Part shown: piece after piece, positions 23,478 through 32,302 of the stretch | How the letters are laid out: each line of letters starts with the position of its first letter | Numbering within the stretch: position 1 is the stretch's first letter | Source of the DNA: Anaerolineales bacterium | Lineage (GTDB): Bacteria; Chloroflexota; Anaerolineae; Anaerolineales; Villigracilaceae | Assembly: GCA_016932715.1 (NCBI GenBank) | Contig: JAFGCG010000023.1 | Location: forward strand, 1-43,889 | DNA: 43,889 nt | Reading direction: 5' to 3' | Translations under genes and position numbers: made by a program | The notes under the pieces: model-generated | What the model was told of the DNA's origin: nothing | Seen by the model: only the letters and a program-made list of their open reading frames with translations | Database searches by the model: none

Positions 23478-24418
23478 CGTACGTTCCGCGAGTTGCGCTG
23501 GTTATGGTCATCGCTCTCCTTTTCGATATGCTTTTGGGCGATCCTCCCAATCGTTTTCATCCCACTGCCTGGATGGGGAGTTTGATCGGTGTTCTCAAAC
23601 GCTTTCGACCTTATGGGAATCGTCTGGCAGAATTCATGTATGGACTTTTCATCGTCTGCATTGGGTGCGGACTCGCGGCTGGCGCGGGTTGGATGATCCT
23701 GGTTCTGACCTCATCTCTCCCAGCCTGGTCCGGTCTGCTGATCGAGGCGCTTCTTCTCAGCCTGACGATTTCTCTGCGCGGACTCGACCGCGCCGCCGGT
23801 GAAGTGCAAACGGCATTGGAAAAACATAACCTGCCCGAAGGACGGCGGCTGCTTGCCTGGCACCTGGTCAGTCGCGAGACAGCGCAGTTGAACGAGTCGC
23901 AGGTCGCTGCCGCTGCGATCGAGTCGGTTGCCGAGAATGCATCCGATGGGATCATCGCGCCGTTATTCTTTTTTGCATTGGGCGGATTGCCCGCCGTGTT
24001 CGCCTATCGTTTTGCGAATACCGCCGACTCGATGCTGGGCTATCGCGACCCCGAACGTGAATGGCTCGGAAAAATCCCTGCCCGGTTCGATGATGTGTTG
24101 AATTTCATCCCCGCGCGTTTGGCGGGATTATTCATCGTGTTATCCGCTCCATTCTGTGGAGCAAGCCTCGGGAGGGCATGGAACGTCATGTGGCGGGAGG
24201 CGCACAGGACTGCCAGCCCGAATGCTGGCGTTCCCATGAGCGCAATGGCAGGGGCATTGGGGGTGGAACTGGAAAAGGTGGGTCATTATCAGTTGGGACA
24301 GGGACTGCGTTTCCCAAACACCCATGGTCTCCTCCGTGCGCGCCGCCTGTTATACGTTTCGGTCTGGATGGCGGCGCTGGTTTTTCTACTCTGGAGTCGG
24401 TATGTCCGTTCAGGTTGA
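23474..24418 (+). CDS. cbiB: Adenosylcobinamide-phosphate synthase
   Basis: This 314-residue membrane protein attaches the (R)-1-amino-2-propanol phosphate arm to adenosylcobyric acid. Family patterns are FDMLLGDPPNRFHPTAWMG near the N terminus, ESVAENASDGIIAPLFFFALGG, and NTADSMLGYRDPERE followed by FDDVLNFIPARL. It starts by ATGA overlap with cobS and its end overlaps cobD by 17 bases, so all three are translationally coupled. Its partner CobD makes the aminopropanol phosphate. Confidence 0.95.
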   Translation: MTYVPRVALVMVIALLFDMLLGDPPNRFHPTAWMGSLIGVLKRFRPYGNRLAEFMYGLFIVCIGCGLAAGAGWMILVLTSSLPAWSGLLIEALLLSLTISLRGLDRAAGEVQTALEKHNLPEGRRLLAWHLVSRETAQLNESQVAAAAIESVAENASDGIIAPLFFFALGGLPAVFAYRFANTADSMLGYRDPEREWLGKIPARFDDVLNFIPARLAGLFIVLSAPFCGASLGRAWNVMWREAHRTASPNAGVPMSAMAGALGVELEKVGHYQLGQGLRFPNTHGLLRARRLLYVSVWMAALVFLLWSRYVRSG

Positions 24419-25463
24419 TCCGGCTGTACATGGTGCGTTCGACTTCGCCGAACTGGAGCGGCTTGGGCTTGACCCGGACGCTGTGTTGGATTTCAGTGTC
24501 AACAGCAATCCATTCGGACCCGCGCCGCTGGTTCGAGAAGCGATTCGATCCACGCCGCTGGAACGTTACCCGGACCGCGAGTCCATCGCTCTGCGGCGTG
24601 CACTTTCGAAGCAGCTGGATGTTTTGCCCGAACAGATCCTCGCCGGTAATGGCGCGGCGGAGTTGATCCAGTTGACTGCGTTCGCGTGCTTGCAACAGGG
24701 AGAGCATGCCCTGGTCGTTGGACCCACTTTCGGTGAATACGAACGCTGCATCTGGCTGGCGGGAGGGATCCTTCATCACTGGCGCGCGGTCCCGGAGAAC
24801 GGATTCATCCCGGACCTCGAAGAGATCGAAAAGACGCTGACCGCGCGGAAAATGCGGCTTGCCTTCATCTGCAATCCGAATAATCCCACAGGGCAGGTCA
24901 TCCCGCTCCAGGCAGTGGAGAAGTGGTCGCGTACATTTCCGGATACGCTGTTCGTGGTGGATGAAGCCTATCTCGCGTTCGTGCCAGGGATGTATTCTGT
25001 GGTTTCATTGCACCGTAAAAATATTTTGATATTGCGATCCATGACAAAGGACTATGCCCTTGCGGGGCTGCGGCTGGGATATGCCGTTGGAGATGAAAAC
25101 GTGATCGCCGCGCTGGCGGACCTCCGCCCGGCGTGGAATGTGAACGCGCTGGCGCAGGCGGCAGGGCTGGCAGCGCTGCAGGATGAAACCTGTTTGAGCG
25201 ACGGGCTTCGAAAGTTGCAAAGCGAAAAAGAGGCTTTGGTTTCAGGTTTGAAGGAATTGGGGTATGAACCCGTGCCATCCCAAACGCACTACTTCTTGCT
25301 GCCTGTCGAAGAGGGCGCGCGGTTTCGCCGGAAGTTGTTGAAGAAAGGGATACTGGTCCGCGATTGCGCTTCATTCGGTTTGCCCTCCTTCATCCGGATC
25401 GCGACGCGTACCTCGGAGGAAAATGCGCGCTTGCTGCATGCGATGGGGGAGATGCGGTCATGA
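24402..25463 (+). CDS. cobD: L-threonine-O-3-phosphate decarboxylase-like PLP enzyme
   Basis: This 353-residue fold-type I PLP enzyme is related to histidinol-phosphate aminotransferase. It has LDFSVNSNPFGP (29-40), NPNNPTG (158-164), VVDEAYLAF (185-193) and the Schiff-base lysine K216 in SMTKDYALAGLRLGY. By sequence alone HisC is an alternative, but overlap with cbiB and the cobamide neighbours make CobD, which yields (R)-1-amino-2-propanol O-2-phosphate, the best call. The ATG at 24402 is 17 bases inside cbiB. It ends by ATGA overlap with cbiR. Confidence 0.9.
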   Translation: MSVQVDPAVHGAFDFAELERLGLDPDAVLDFSVNSNPFGPAPLVREAIRSTPLERYPDRESIALRRALSKQLDVLPEQILAGNGAAELIQLTAFACLQQGEHALVVGPTFGEYERCIWLAGGILHHWRAVPENGFIPDLEEIEKTLTARKMRLAFICNPNNPTGQVIPLQAVEKWSRTFPDTLFVVDEAYLAFVPGMYSVVSLHRKNILILRSMTKDYALAGLRLGYAVGDENVIAALADLRPAWNVNALAQAAGLAALQDETCLSDGLRKLQSEKEALVSGLKELGYEPVPSQTHYFLLPVEEGARFRRKLLKKGILVRDCASFGLPSFIRIATRTSEENARLLHAMGEMRS

Positions 25464-26251
25464 CCTGGAACTTAAGGAACTATCCCTTTCGCCTCGGTGC
25501 GACCTCCTACATCATCCCCGCGGACATCCTGCCCAACGCGCGTTATCTGGCAGGCAAGGTCAGAGACATCGAGCTGATCCTCTTCGAAGTGGATGACGGT
25601 CCCAACAACCTGCCCACCCCGGAAGTGATCGACGAGCTCTCGCGGATCGCGGGTGAGCACGACCTGACCTACACCGTCCATCTGCCGCTCGACCTCAAGC
25701 TGGGCGAGGATGGTTCGGAGCGCGACCAGTCGCTGGTCAAGGCAAAGCGCGTGATCGACTGCACGCGCCGTCTCGATCCCTGGGCGTATGTTTTACACCT
25801 GGATGGAAGGTCTGTCCGCACGTCGGCAGACAAAGAGGCGATCGATTGCTGGCAAGACCAATCGGTGCGCGCGCTGGAGATTGTCTCGGAATGGGCGGGC
25901 AGCGCGGAGAAGCTGGCGGTGGAGAATCTCGAAACCTATCCGCTCGATTTCATCCAGCCCGTGCTGGACCGCATCCCGGTGGGCCGCTGCGTGGACATCG
26001 GTCACTTGTGGCTGGACGGTCACGACCCAATCCCGTACCTGCGATCTGCCATGCCGCGCACGCGCGTGATCCACATCCACGGCATCGCCGAACGCGACCA
26101 CCGGTCGCTTTCGTTCATGCTGCAGGAAATGGTCCGCGCGGTCTGGGATGAGTTGATGCGTGTGAATTACAAAGGTGTATTGACGCTGGAGATATTTTCG
26201 GAAGAGGATTTTGTTTCTTCGTTGGAAGTGATTGAGAGAGTGTCACTGTGA
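25460..26251 (+). CDS. cbiR: Cobamide remodelling phosphodiesterase CbiR-like (TIM barrel)
   Basis: This 263-residue protein has the AP-endonuclease-2/xylose-isomerase-like TIM barrel. It opens with PFRLGATSYIIPADILPN, the start I associate with the CbiR family first characterised in Akkermansia, which removes the nucleotide loop of cobamides to allow lower-ligand exchange. Candidate metal or catalytic residues are H74 (YTVHLPLD), H113 (VLHLDG), E155 (VENLE), D179 and H182 (VDIGHLW), H205/H207 (IHIHG) and E244. It starts by ATGA overlap with cobD and ends by GTGA overlap with cobQ, firmly inside the operon. The family assignment is from memory and context; another sugar-phosphate isomerase-like enzyme is the alternative. 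Confidence 0.82.
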   Translation: MTWNLRNYPFRLGATSYIIPADILPNARYLAGKVRDIELILFEVDDGPNNLPTPEVIDELSRIAGEHDLTYTVHLPLDLKLGEDGSERDQSLVKAKRVIDCTRRLDPWAYVLHLDGRSVRTSADKEAIDCWQDQSVRALEIVSEWAGSAEKLAVENLETYPLDFIQPVLDRIPVGRCVDIGHLWLDGHDPIPYLRSAMPRTRVIHIHGIAERDHRSLSFMLQEMVRAVWDELMRVNYKGVLTLEIFSEEDFVSSLEVIERVSL

Positions 26252-27750
26252 CAGCCAGAACCTTGATGATCCAGGGAGCCAGTTCTTCGGTGGGCAAAAG
26301 CCTGCTGGTCGCAGCGTTGTGCCGCATCTTTGCGCGCCGCAGAGTGAAGGTTGCCCCGTTCAAGGCACAGAACATGTCCAATAATGCCGCGGTCTGCCCG
26401 GACGGTTCGGAGATCGGTCGCGCCCAGGCTTTGCAGGCGCGTGCGTCCGGGACGCCGCTCTCTTCCGATCTGAATCCGATCTTGATCAAGCCGGAAGCCG
26501 ATGCGCACAGTCAGATCATTGTGGATGGACGGCCGTTCAAATCTCTCAGTGCATATGATTATTACAAATGCAAACAGATTTTATGGGAGCATGCGACAGC
26601 CGCGCTGGATCGTTTACGCGCCCAATATGACCTTGTGATCATCGAAGGCGCGGGCAGTCCGGCGGAGTTGAATCTCAAACGCGGGGACATTGTCAACATG
26701 GCAGTCGCGCGCTACGCCAATTCTCCGGTCATCTTGGCGGGTGACATCGACCGCGGCGGAATCTTTGCGCAGCTGCTCGGCACGCTCTGGCTGCTCGAGC
26801 CAGAGGAACGCCGGCTCGTGCGCGGCTTCCTGGTCAACAAATTTCGCGGCGACATTCGCCTCTTTGAAGAAGGGATTCGTATTCTGGAAGAAAAGTCGCA
26901 GCTGCCGGTGCTGGGTGTGATCCCTCATCTCAAAGATCTACATCTGCCTGAGGAAGACGCGGTCGCGCTGGACGCGAGAGTTGAGCCGTGCAGCGATCCG
27001 ACCTCCATTGACATCGTGGTCGTTCACCTGCCTGTCCTCTCGAACTTCGATGACTTCGACCCGTTCCACAACGACCCGGAGGTGCGGGTGCGGTATGTCA
27101 CGCAAGTCTCTGAGGTTGGTCAGCCACAAGCTGTTATCCTGCCGGGCACCAAGAGTACAATGGCGGACCTGGCATGGCTGCGAGAACGCAGACTGGATAG
27201 TGTCATTCGAGAGCACGTGCAACGAGGCGGGTCAGTGGTCGGCATCTGCGGTGGGTATCAGATGCTCGGACAGAGGATTCGCGATCCTGGACACATCGAA
27301 TCGCCGAATGTTCATATCGAGGGTTTGGGACTTTTGCCAACCGAGACGACCTTTATTTCGAAGAAAGCTACCTATCAGGTCCAGGCACAGGTGGTGGGAC
27401 GAACTGCCTGGCTGGCAGGTTTATCTGAGCCTGACCTGCAGGGTTACGAGATCCATATGGGGCGCACGAATCATGTTTCTTCGTGGCTCAAGATCAGCAC
27501 GCGGAACGGGGTACGCTGTGAAGTTTTCGATGGTTCCATGAGCGCGGATGGCAAAATCTGGGGCTGTTATTTGCATGGCTTGTTTGGCAACACGGCCCTT
27601 CGCCATGCCTGGCTAGCGAGCCTGGGCTGGAGTCCCGGAAGCATTGCCCGGGAGAGCAATCAACTTGAAACATCGTTAAATGATCTTGCAGATAAAGTCG
27701 AGGCAGCCGTGGACATTCACAAAATCGAGCGAATGATATGGACAGATTGA
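26248..27750 (+). CDS. cobQ: Cobyric acid synthase
   Basis: This 500-residue glutamine-dependent amidotransferase makes adenosylcobyric acid from the a,c-diamide by four amidations. The N-terminal ATP domain begins IQGASSSVGKSLLVAALCRI and continues VAPFKAQNMSNNAAV. The C-terminal glutaminase domain has the nucleophile C334 in VVGICGGYQMLG and a catalytic histidine H443 in GCYLHGLFGN. The GTG start overlaps the cbiR stop as GTGA. Its end overlaps cobU by 13 bases. No corrin-ring genes accompany it here. Confidence 0.97.
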   Translation: MTARTLMIQGASSSVGKSLLVAALCRIFARRRVKVAPFKAQNMSNNAAVCPDGSEIGRAQALQARASGTPLSSDLNPILIKPEADAHSQIIVDGRPFKSLSAYDYYKCKQILWEHATAALDRLRAQYDLVIIEGAGSPAELNLKRGDIVNMAVARYANSPVILAGDIDRGGIFAQLLGTLWLLEPEERRLVRGFLVNKFRGDIRLFEEGIRILEEKSQLPVLGVIPHLKDLHLPEEDAVALDARVEPCSDPTSIDIVVVHLPVLSNFDDFDPFHNDPEVRVRYVTQVSEVGQPQAVILPGTKSTMADLAWLRERRLDSVIREHVQRGGSVVGICGGYQMLGQRIRDPGHIESPNVHIEGLGLLPTETTFISKKATYQVQAQVVGRTAWLAGLSEPDLQGYEIHMGRTNHVSSWLKISTRNGVRCEVFDGSMSADGKIWGCYLHGLFGNTALRHAWLASLGWSPGSIARESNQLETSLNDLADKVEAAVDIHKIERMIWTD

Positions 27751-28277
27751 CATTGATCCTCGGTGGGGCGCGCAGCGGCAAGTCATCCTACGCGCAAACT
27801 CTGGCGGAGAGGACCGGCAAATCGGTGACCTTCATCGCGACCGCGCAGGCGCTGGACGAAGAAATGTCCGTGCGCATCCAAAAGCATCGCGGCGCGCGAC
27901 CCGTCCACTGGGAAACGCTTGAAATTCCACTCGAGGTTGCGCCACACATTCCACAGATAAAATCGGATGTGATCATTTTGGACTGTATTACTTTGCTGGT
28001 CACCAATTTGATGATGCGGTTTGTGAAGGACGACCTCGTGGATGAATTGCCATTCACTCAGGCTGTTCAAAAGGAGATAGACGAATTGATCGGAACGATA
28101 CGCAAGCGAGAACAGGATTGGGTCATCATTTCCAACGAAGTGGGGCTGGGGCTCGTCCCGCCCTACCAGATGGGCCGCGTCTATCGCGATGGGCTCGGCT
28201 GGGCAAACCAGCGCCTGGCGCGTGAAGCAGACAAGGTCATCTTTATGGTGGCGGGCATTCCGACCGTCATCAAGTAG
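27738..28277 (+). CDS. cobU: Adenosylcobinamide kinase / adenosylcobinamide-phosphate guanylyltransferase
   Basis: This 179-residue bifunctional enzyme phosphorylates adenosylcobinamide and adds GMP. It has the P-loop GGARSGKS (9-16), the HRGARP segment with H50 as the likely guanylylated histidine, and VISNEVGLGLVP near residue 133, all typical. Length fits CobU/CobP. It provides the GDP-activated corrinoid to CobS, including cobinamide released by CbiR. It overlaps the end of cobQ and btuD follows nine bases later. Confidence 0.96.
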   Translation: MDRLTLILGGARSGKSSYAQTLAERTGKSVTFIATAQALDEEMSVRIQKHRGARPVHWETLEIPLEVAPHIPQIKSDVIILDCITLLVTNLMMRFVKDDLVDELPFTQAVQKEIDELIGTIRKREQDWVIISNEVGLGLVPPYQMGRVYRDGLGWANQRLAREADKVIFMVAGIPTVIK

Positions 28278-28286
28278 GTTCTACAA

Positions 28287-29060
28287 ATGCTTAAAATCCA
28301 AAATCTCTCTGTTGATTACGGTACGCGCCGCATCCTGCACGAGGTTTCCCTCGATGTGCAAAGCGGCGAAGTCCTGGCGCTGATCGGCCCGAACGGCGCG
28401 GGCAAGTCGACATTGATCCGCGCGGTGAGCGGTGTGATCCCCATCGCCAGCGGACAGGTCCGTACGAACGGGGATAACTTCGCAGCGCTGGCAACGCTCC
28501 AGCGCGCCTGCTATGTGGCTACCGTTCCCCAGGCGGTCTCCATGCCTCCAGCCTACACCGTCTGGGAGACCGTCCTGTTCGGACGGACGCCCTATCTTGG
28601 CTTTCTCGGTCAGCCATCCCAAACCGACGAGGAGATCGCGCGTCAGGCGCTGGGGCGCGTCAGCGCGCTGCCGCTCGTCGACCGGCGCGTCGGCGAGCTC
28701 TCCGGCGGAGAGCAGCAGCGCGTCCTGCTGGCGCGCGCCCTGTGCCAATCCACGCCGATCCTGCTGCTCGATGAACCGACCGCGCATCTCGATTTGCAGT
28801 ATCAGGTCAGTTTACTGGGATTGGTGCATGAACTTGCGCACAAGGATCAGCTCGCCGTGCTGGTCGCATTGCATGATTTGAATCTCGCCGCGCATTACGC
28901 GGACCGCGTCGCGCTGATGGTCGCGGGGACCATCAAGGCGATCGGCAAGCCGAAAGAAGTACTGCAATCGCAAATGATCGAGGAGGCATACTGCCTGCCT
29001 GTTCAGGTGGTCAGGCACCCCTTTTTGGATATTCCCCTCGTGCTGCCTGATAAAAAATAA
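28287..29060 (+). CDS. btuD: Corrinoid ABC transporter ATP-binding protein
   Basis: This 257-residue ATPase has Walker A GPNGAGKST (34-42), the Q-loop region VPQAVSMPP, the signature LSGGEQQRVLLARAL, Walker B ILLLDEPTAHLD and the switch histidine in VALHDLNLAAHYAD. It matches the FepC/BtuD subfamily that works with FecCD permeases. It is the last gene of the operon, eight genes away from btuF and btuC, yet is the only ATPase present, so it should energise BtuC. A bidirectional terminator follows at once. Confidence 0.93.
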   Translation: MLKIQNLSVDYGTRRILHEVSLDVQSGEVLALIGPNGAGKSTLIRAVSGVIPIASGQVRTNGDNFAALATLQRACYVATVPQAVSMPPAYTVWETVLFGRTPYLGFLGQPSQTDEEIARQALGRVSALPLVDRRVGELSGGEQQRVLLARALCQSTPILLLDEPTAHLDLQYQVSLLGLVHELAHKDQLAVLVALHDLNLAAHYADRVALMVAGTIKAIGKPKEVLQSQMIEEAYCLPVQVVRHPFLDIPLVLPDKK

Positions 29061-29102
29061 AAACTTCCGATTTCTGTTCGGAAGTTTTGGTGTTTGTTTT
29101 TT
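29061..29102. terminator. Bidirectional terminator ending the cobamide operon
   Basis: AAACTTCCGA (29061-29070) pairs with TCGGAAGTTT (29078-29087) around a seven-base loop, followed by T-rich DNA up to TTTTTT at 29097-29102. On the minus strand TTTTTT follows the stem as well, so it can also end the convergent Rnk-like/cysS transcript. Confidence 0.88.
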
Positions 29103-29115
29103 CAAACGAGAACAA

Positions 29116-29532
29116 TCAAAGTTCGTAATCGCCTGCAGCTTCAGGCTGGTAGAGAATTTTTTCGATCCTGAGCTTCCTTTTGCCCGCAGGGACTTCCCAT
29201 TCAAATACATCACCCACACGATAACCGAGCATGGCTGTCCCGATCGGAGCAAGGATCGAGATCTTCCCTTCGGCCGGATTGGCATGTTCGGGATAGACCA
29301 GTGTGTACGTCTCACTCTCGCCACTATCCAGATCCAGGAGGACAACCTTCGAGTTCATGGTAATGACATCGCCGGGGATTTCCTGCGGGGTGACAATTTG
29401 GGCGCGGTCCAGTTCGCCGCGCAGTTTTTCAAGATAAATACTGCCGCGATATTCCCCGGACTGCGCGCCAAGGATCAGGTCGACAAGACGCTGACGGTCC
29501 AATTCCGTGATGCGAATGTTTTTATCGCTCAT
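29116..29532 (-). CDS. Rnk/GreA-GreB C-terminal domain protein
   Basis: This 138-residue protein matches nucleoside-diphosphate-kinase regulator Rnk and the C-terminal FKBP-like domain of Gre factors: GDVITMNSKVVLLDLDSGESETYTLVYPEHAN, then ISILAPIGTAMLGYRVGDVFEWEVP. It has only a short helical N-terminal part instead of the long Gre coiled coil, so it may bind RNA polymerase without the cleavage tip. ATG 29532 is chosen because GAGGATGAG directly precedes it. It follows cysS by 23 bases on the same strand and is probably cotranscribed. Confidence 0.85.
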   Translation of the reverse strand: MSDKNIRITELDRQRLVDLILGAQSGEYRGSIYLEKLRGELDRAQIVTPQEIPGDVITMNSKVVLLDLDSGESETYTLVYPEHANPAEGKISILAPIGTAMLGYRVGDVFEWEVPAGKRKLRIEKILYQPEAAGDYEL

Positions 29533-29555
29533 CTCATCCTCCCGATTGCGGTTCT

Positions 29556-30953
29556 TCAGCTCCAGCGCCACTGGGTGCCATCTTTGCTGTCTTCGATGGT
29601 CACGCCGAGTTCTTTCAGTTTGTCACGGATCAAATCAGAGAGCTGCCACAACTTTTGCTTCCGCACTTCACTGCGGACTTCCACCAACAACTCGACAAAT
29701 CGATCCGCGCCGCCGGCGCCTTGTTTTTCCTGTAATCGCAGGCCGAGCACGCCTGTCAATTCGCGCAGGGTTTCCTGGGCAGGCTTGAGTTGATCATTTG
29801 TCGCGCCCTGATCCCGGGCGGTATTGATGGTTTTGACAAGTTCATACAGCGCAGCCAGTGCCAGCGGCGTGTTGAAGTCGTCGTCCATGGCGTCGATGAA
29901 GGACTGCTTTGCAGAGTCAGCCTGGGAGACAAGCGCGGCAGCGGCTTCGGCGGCGAGTCCGTTTGCGGAAACGGAAACAGGCCGCAGGGCGGATTTGAGG
30001 CGTTCCAGTGATTTTTCCGCGGCATCCTGGGTCTCCTCGCTGAAGATCAGGGGGGCGCGATAGTTGCTGCTCAGGACGAGCATGCGCATGACATCGGCAT
30101 CCCGCTTCTGCAAGAATTCCTTGATGCTGACCATGTTACCCAGCGACTTGGACATCTTCTCGCCGCCCATTTGCAGCATGCCGTTGTGGACCCAGTAGCG
30201 CGCGAACGGTTTGCCCGTGTACGATTCGGTCTGCGCGATCTCGTTCTCATGGTGCGGGAAGATCAGGTCGTTGCCGCCGCCATGGATGTCGATCTGTTCT
30301 CCCAATTCGGCAAGGTTCATCGCCGAGCACTCGATGTGCCAGCCGGGGCGGCCCTTGCCCCAGGGACTGTCCCATGAGATTTCGCCGGGCTTGGCGGCTT
30401 TCCAGAGGGCGAAGTCCATGGGATGAGCCTTCGCCTCCCCAACTTCGATGCGCGCGCCCGCCTGCATGTCATCCAGCTTGCGGCCCGAAAGTTTTCCGTA
30501 ATCCTCATCACCGGTGACGCTGAAATAGACATCACCATTCGAGGCGGCATAGGCAGCTTCTTTTTGGATCAAGCCTTCGATGAACTGGATGATGAGCGGC
30601 ATGGTCCTGCTGACCTGCGGATAGGATGTGGCGGGCAAAATGTTCAGGTCCCGCATATCGCGCGCATAGTCTTCCACGTAGCGCTGCGACAGCTTGAGCG
30701 GGTCCTCGCCGAGTTGTTTGGCGCGGTTGATGATCTTGTCATCCACATCGGTATAGTTCATGACATGTTTAACGGTATAGCCGCGGTATTCAAGATAACG
30801 GCGAATGATATCGAACACCAGCGCGGACATGGCATGCCCAACATGGGCATCGTTGTAAACCGTCACACCGCAGACATACATCCTGACCAAGTTCGGCTCA
30901 AGCGTCTGGAAATCTTCTTTTTTGCGAGTGAGGGTGTTGTAAAGGCGGATCAT
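29556..30953 (-). CDS. cysS: Cysteinyl-tRNA synthetase
   Basis: This 465-residue class I synthetase charges tRNA-Cys. It has the zinc and signature region [17 protein letters not shown] (C28, HVGH 37-40), GWHIECSAM, the [15 protein letters not shown] segment, and [11 protein letters not shown] with KMSKS at 266-270. The C-terminal DALR-like helical domain is present, so the gene is complete. ATG 30953 has GAAGG seven bases upstream; an in-frame ATG 12 bases earlier overlaps that site. A palindromic repeat lies just upstream. Confidence 0.98.
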   Translation of the reverse strand: MIRLYNTLTRKKEDFQTLEPNLVRMYVCGVTVYNDAHVGHAMSALVFDIIRRYLEYRGYTVKHVMNYTDVDDKIINRAKQLGEDPLKLSQRYVEDYARDMRDLNILPATSYPQVSRTMPLIIQFIEGLIQKEAAYAASNGDVYFSVTGDEDYGKLSGRKLDDMQAGARIEVGEAKAHPMDFALWKAAKPGEISWDSPWGKGRPGWHIECSAMNLAELGEQIDIHGGGNDLIFPHHENEIAQTESYTGKPFARYWVHNGMLQMGGEKMSKSLGNMVSIKEFLQKRDADVMRMLVLSSNYRAPLIFSEETQDAAEKSLERLKSALRPVSVSANGLAAEAAAALVSQADSAKQSFIDAMDDDFNTPLALAALYELVKTINTARDQGATNDQLKPAQETLRELTGVLGLRLQEKQGAGGADRFVELLVEVRSEVRKQKLWQLSDLIRDKLKELGVTIEDSKDGTQWRWS

Positions 30954-30963
30954 AATAACCTTC

Positions 30964-31071
30964 ATGTCGTTGCGAGCGCTCCGCTGCGCGGGCGCGTGGC
31001 AACCTTATTGTGGGAGGTTAGATGAGATTGCTTCGTCGTGGCGCCAGAGGCGCCACTCCTCGCAACGACAT
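30964..31071. repeat. GTCGTTGCGAG palindromic repeat, copy 2
   Basis: ATGTCGTTGCGAG (30964-30976) and CTCGCAACGACAT (31059-31071) are perfect inverted ends of a 108-base element lying between the PIN-TRAM gene and cysS on the minus strand. The inner part includes GATTGCTTCGTCG and a GGCGCCAGAGGCGCC stem. It belongs to the same family as 21522-21595. Confidence 0.8.
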
Positions 31072-31078
31072 TGATAAA

Positions 31079-32167
31079 CTACCTCTTCTTTTTCCCGTTG
31101 TCTTCTTCCACACGGGCAAAGACCATGCGCCCCGCGGCGGTTTGCAGGACTTTGGTGACGACCACTTCCTTGTATTCGCCGATGTACTCGTGTCCGTTCT
31201 CGACAACGACCATTGTGCCGTCATCCATGTAACCCACGCCCTGGCCAAACTCCTTGCCTTCCTGGAAAATGTTCAGCGTCAAGCGTTCGCTTGGCAAAAC
31301 GACTGATTTGACCGCATTTGCCAGTTCGTTGATGTTCAGGATCGTGACGCCCTGCAGTTCGGCGACGCGGTTCAGGTTGTAGTCATTGGTCAGGATGGGA
31401 CACTTCAACTGGCGCGCCAGTACCACCAGTTTATCATCCACTTCGCGCACGCCCTCGGCATCGATGTCGCTGATGCGGACGAGGATGTTGGGCAATTTTT
31501 GCAGGTCCGCCAGGACTTCCATGCCGCGCCGTCCGCGCTGGCGGCGCAAGCCGTCAGGTGAGTCGGCGATGTATTGGAGCTCATTCAGCACGAAGCGTGG
31601 GATGAGAAGTGTGCCGGGCAGGAATCCCGTTTTGGCGATGTCAGCAACACGTCCATCGATGATGACGCTTGTGTCGAGTAAGATTGTCCGGTTGAGATTC
31701 GTCCAGGCAGAGGAACCGCCGCCTTCCGTGCGGCCACTGAAATTGCTCATCAACCCCATCAAATCGCCCTGTCGCATGACAAATAAGGAGATCCCAAAAT
31801 AGGAAAACGCGATCACACCGACAAAAGGAAGGATTTCTCCAAAGGGCGGGGGCAGTTGGGAGAACGGATACGCAAGCAGCGCCGCCGTGAGCAACCCGAC
31901 GATCAATCCGGTCAGACCGGCGAAAAGAGTCTCGGCAGAAAGACGGCCCAGCGACCGCCGGATGGCACGTGAGGGACGCGTCGTCATATAAGGGGTCAGG
32001 ACCAGGCCCGCCAGTGCGCCGATCAGCCCAAAGACTGTCCGGTAGAGAATGTCCTGTCTGGGATCGAATGGCTCGATTCTGGCTGCCCAGCCTCCAAACG
32101 ACCATCCCAGGATTGCGACGATGACCATGCCAATCAGGCGGAGAATAAATTCGACACTAAACCTCAT
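31079..32167 (-). CDS. Membrane PIN/TRAM domain protein, YacL-like
   Basis: This 362-residue protein has four N-terminal membrane segments (about 10-30, 43-60, 82-100, 112-132), then a PIN nuclease domain with acidic residues D165, D171 and E196 (ILLDTSVIIDGRVADI...VLNELQYI) and CPILTNDYNLNRVAELQGV, and a C-terminal TRAM domain. The order matches the YacL family, thought to act as membrane-anchored RNases with an RNA-binding TRAM, although the substrate is not known. It has its own good promoter and AAGGAG ribosome binding site. Confidence 0.92.
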   Translation of the reverse strand: MRFSVEFILRLIGMVIVAILGWSFGGWAARIEPFDPRQDILYRTVFGLIGALAGLVLTPYMTTRPSRAIRRSLGRLSAETLFAGLTGLIVGLLTAALLAYPFSQLPPPFGEILPFVGVIAFSYFGISLFVMRQGDLMGLMSNFSGRTEGGGSSAWTNLNRTILLDTSVIIDGRVADIAKTGFLPGTLLIPRFVLNELQYIADSPDGLRRQRGRRGMEVLADLQKLPNILVRISDIDAEGVREVDDKLVVLARQLKCPILTNDYNLNRVAELQGVTILNINELANAVKSVVLPSERLTLNIFQEGKEFGQGVGYMDDGTMVVVENGHEYIGEYKEVVVTKVLQTAAGRMVFARVEEDNGKKKR

Positions 32168-32206
32168 AATAACTCCTTGAATAAGTCCTGGCAGAATGAT
32201 GCCAGC

Positions 32207-32235
32207 ATCATAGCATGGCTGAAGTGCATAGTCAA
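32207..32235 (-). promoter_or_regulatory. Promoter of the PIN-TRAM gene
   Basis: On the minus strand TTGACT (32230-32235) and TATGAT (32207-32212) are separated by 17 bases. Transcription would begin near 32200, giving a leader of about 33 bases with AAGGAG before the ATG at 32167. Confidence 0.75.
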
Positions 32236-32262
32236 CCGGCTTATCCGGCTTTCATATAGAAT

Positions 32263-32271
32263 TGTTATAAT
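32263..32271 (+). promoter_or_regulatory. Extended -10 promoter of moaA
   Basis: TGTTATAAT (32263-32271) is a full TATAAT with an upstream TG, the extended -10 form that needs little -35 contact. No good -35 is seen. The predicted start near 32278 leaves a 5' leader of about 25 bases before the ATG at 32303. Confidence 0.55.
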
Positions 32272-32302
32272 GGGCAACAGATATGGCAGCCATCCGTTTT
32301 AG

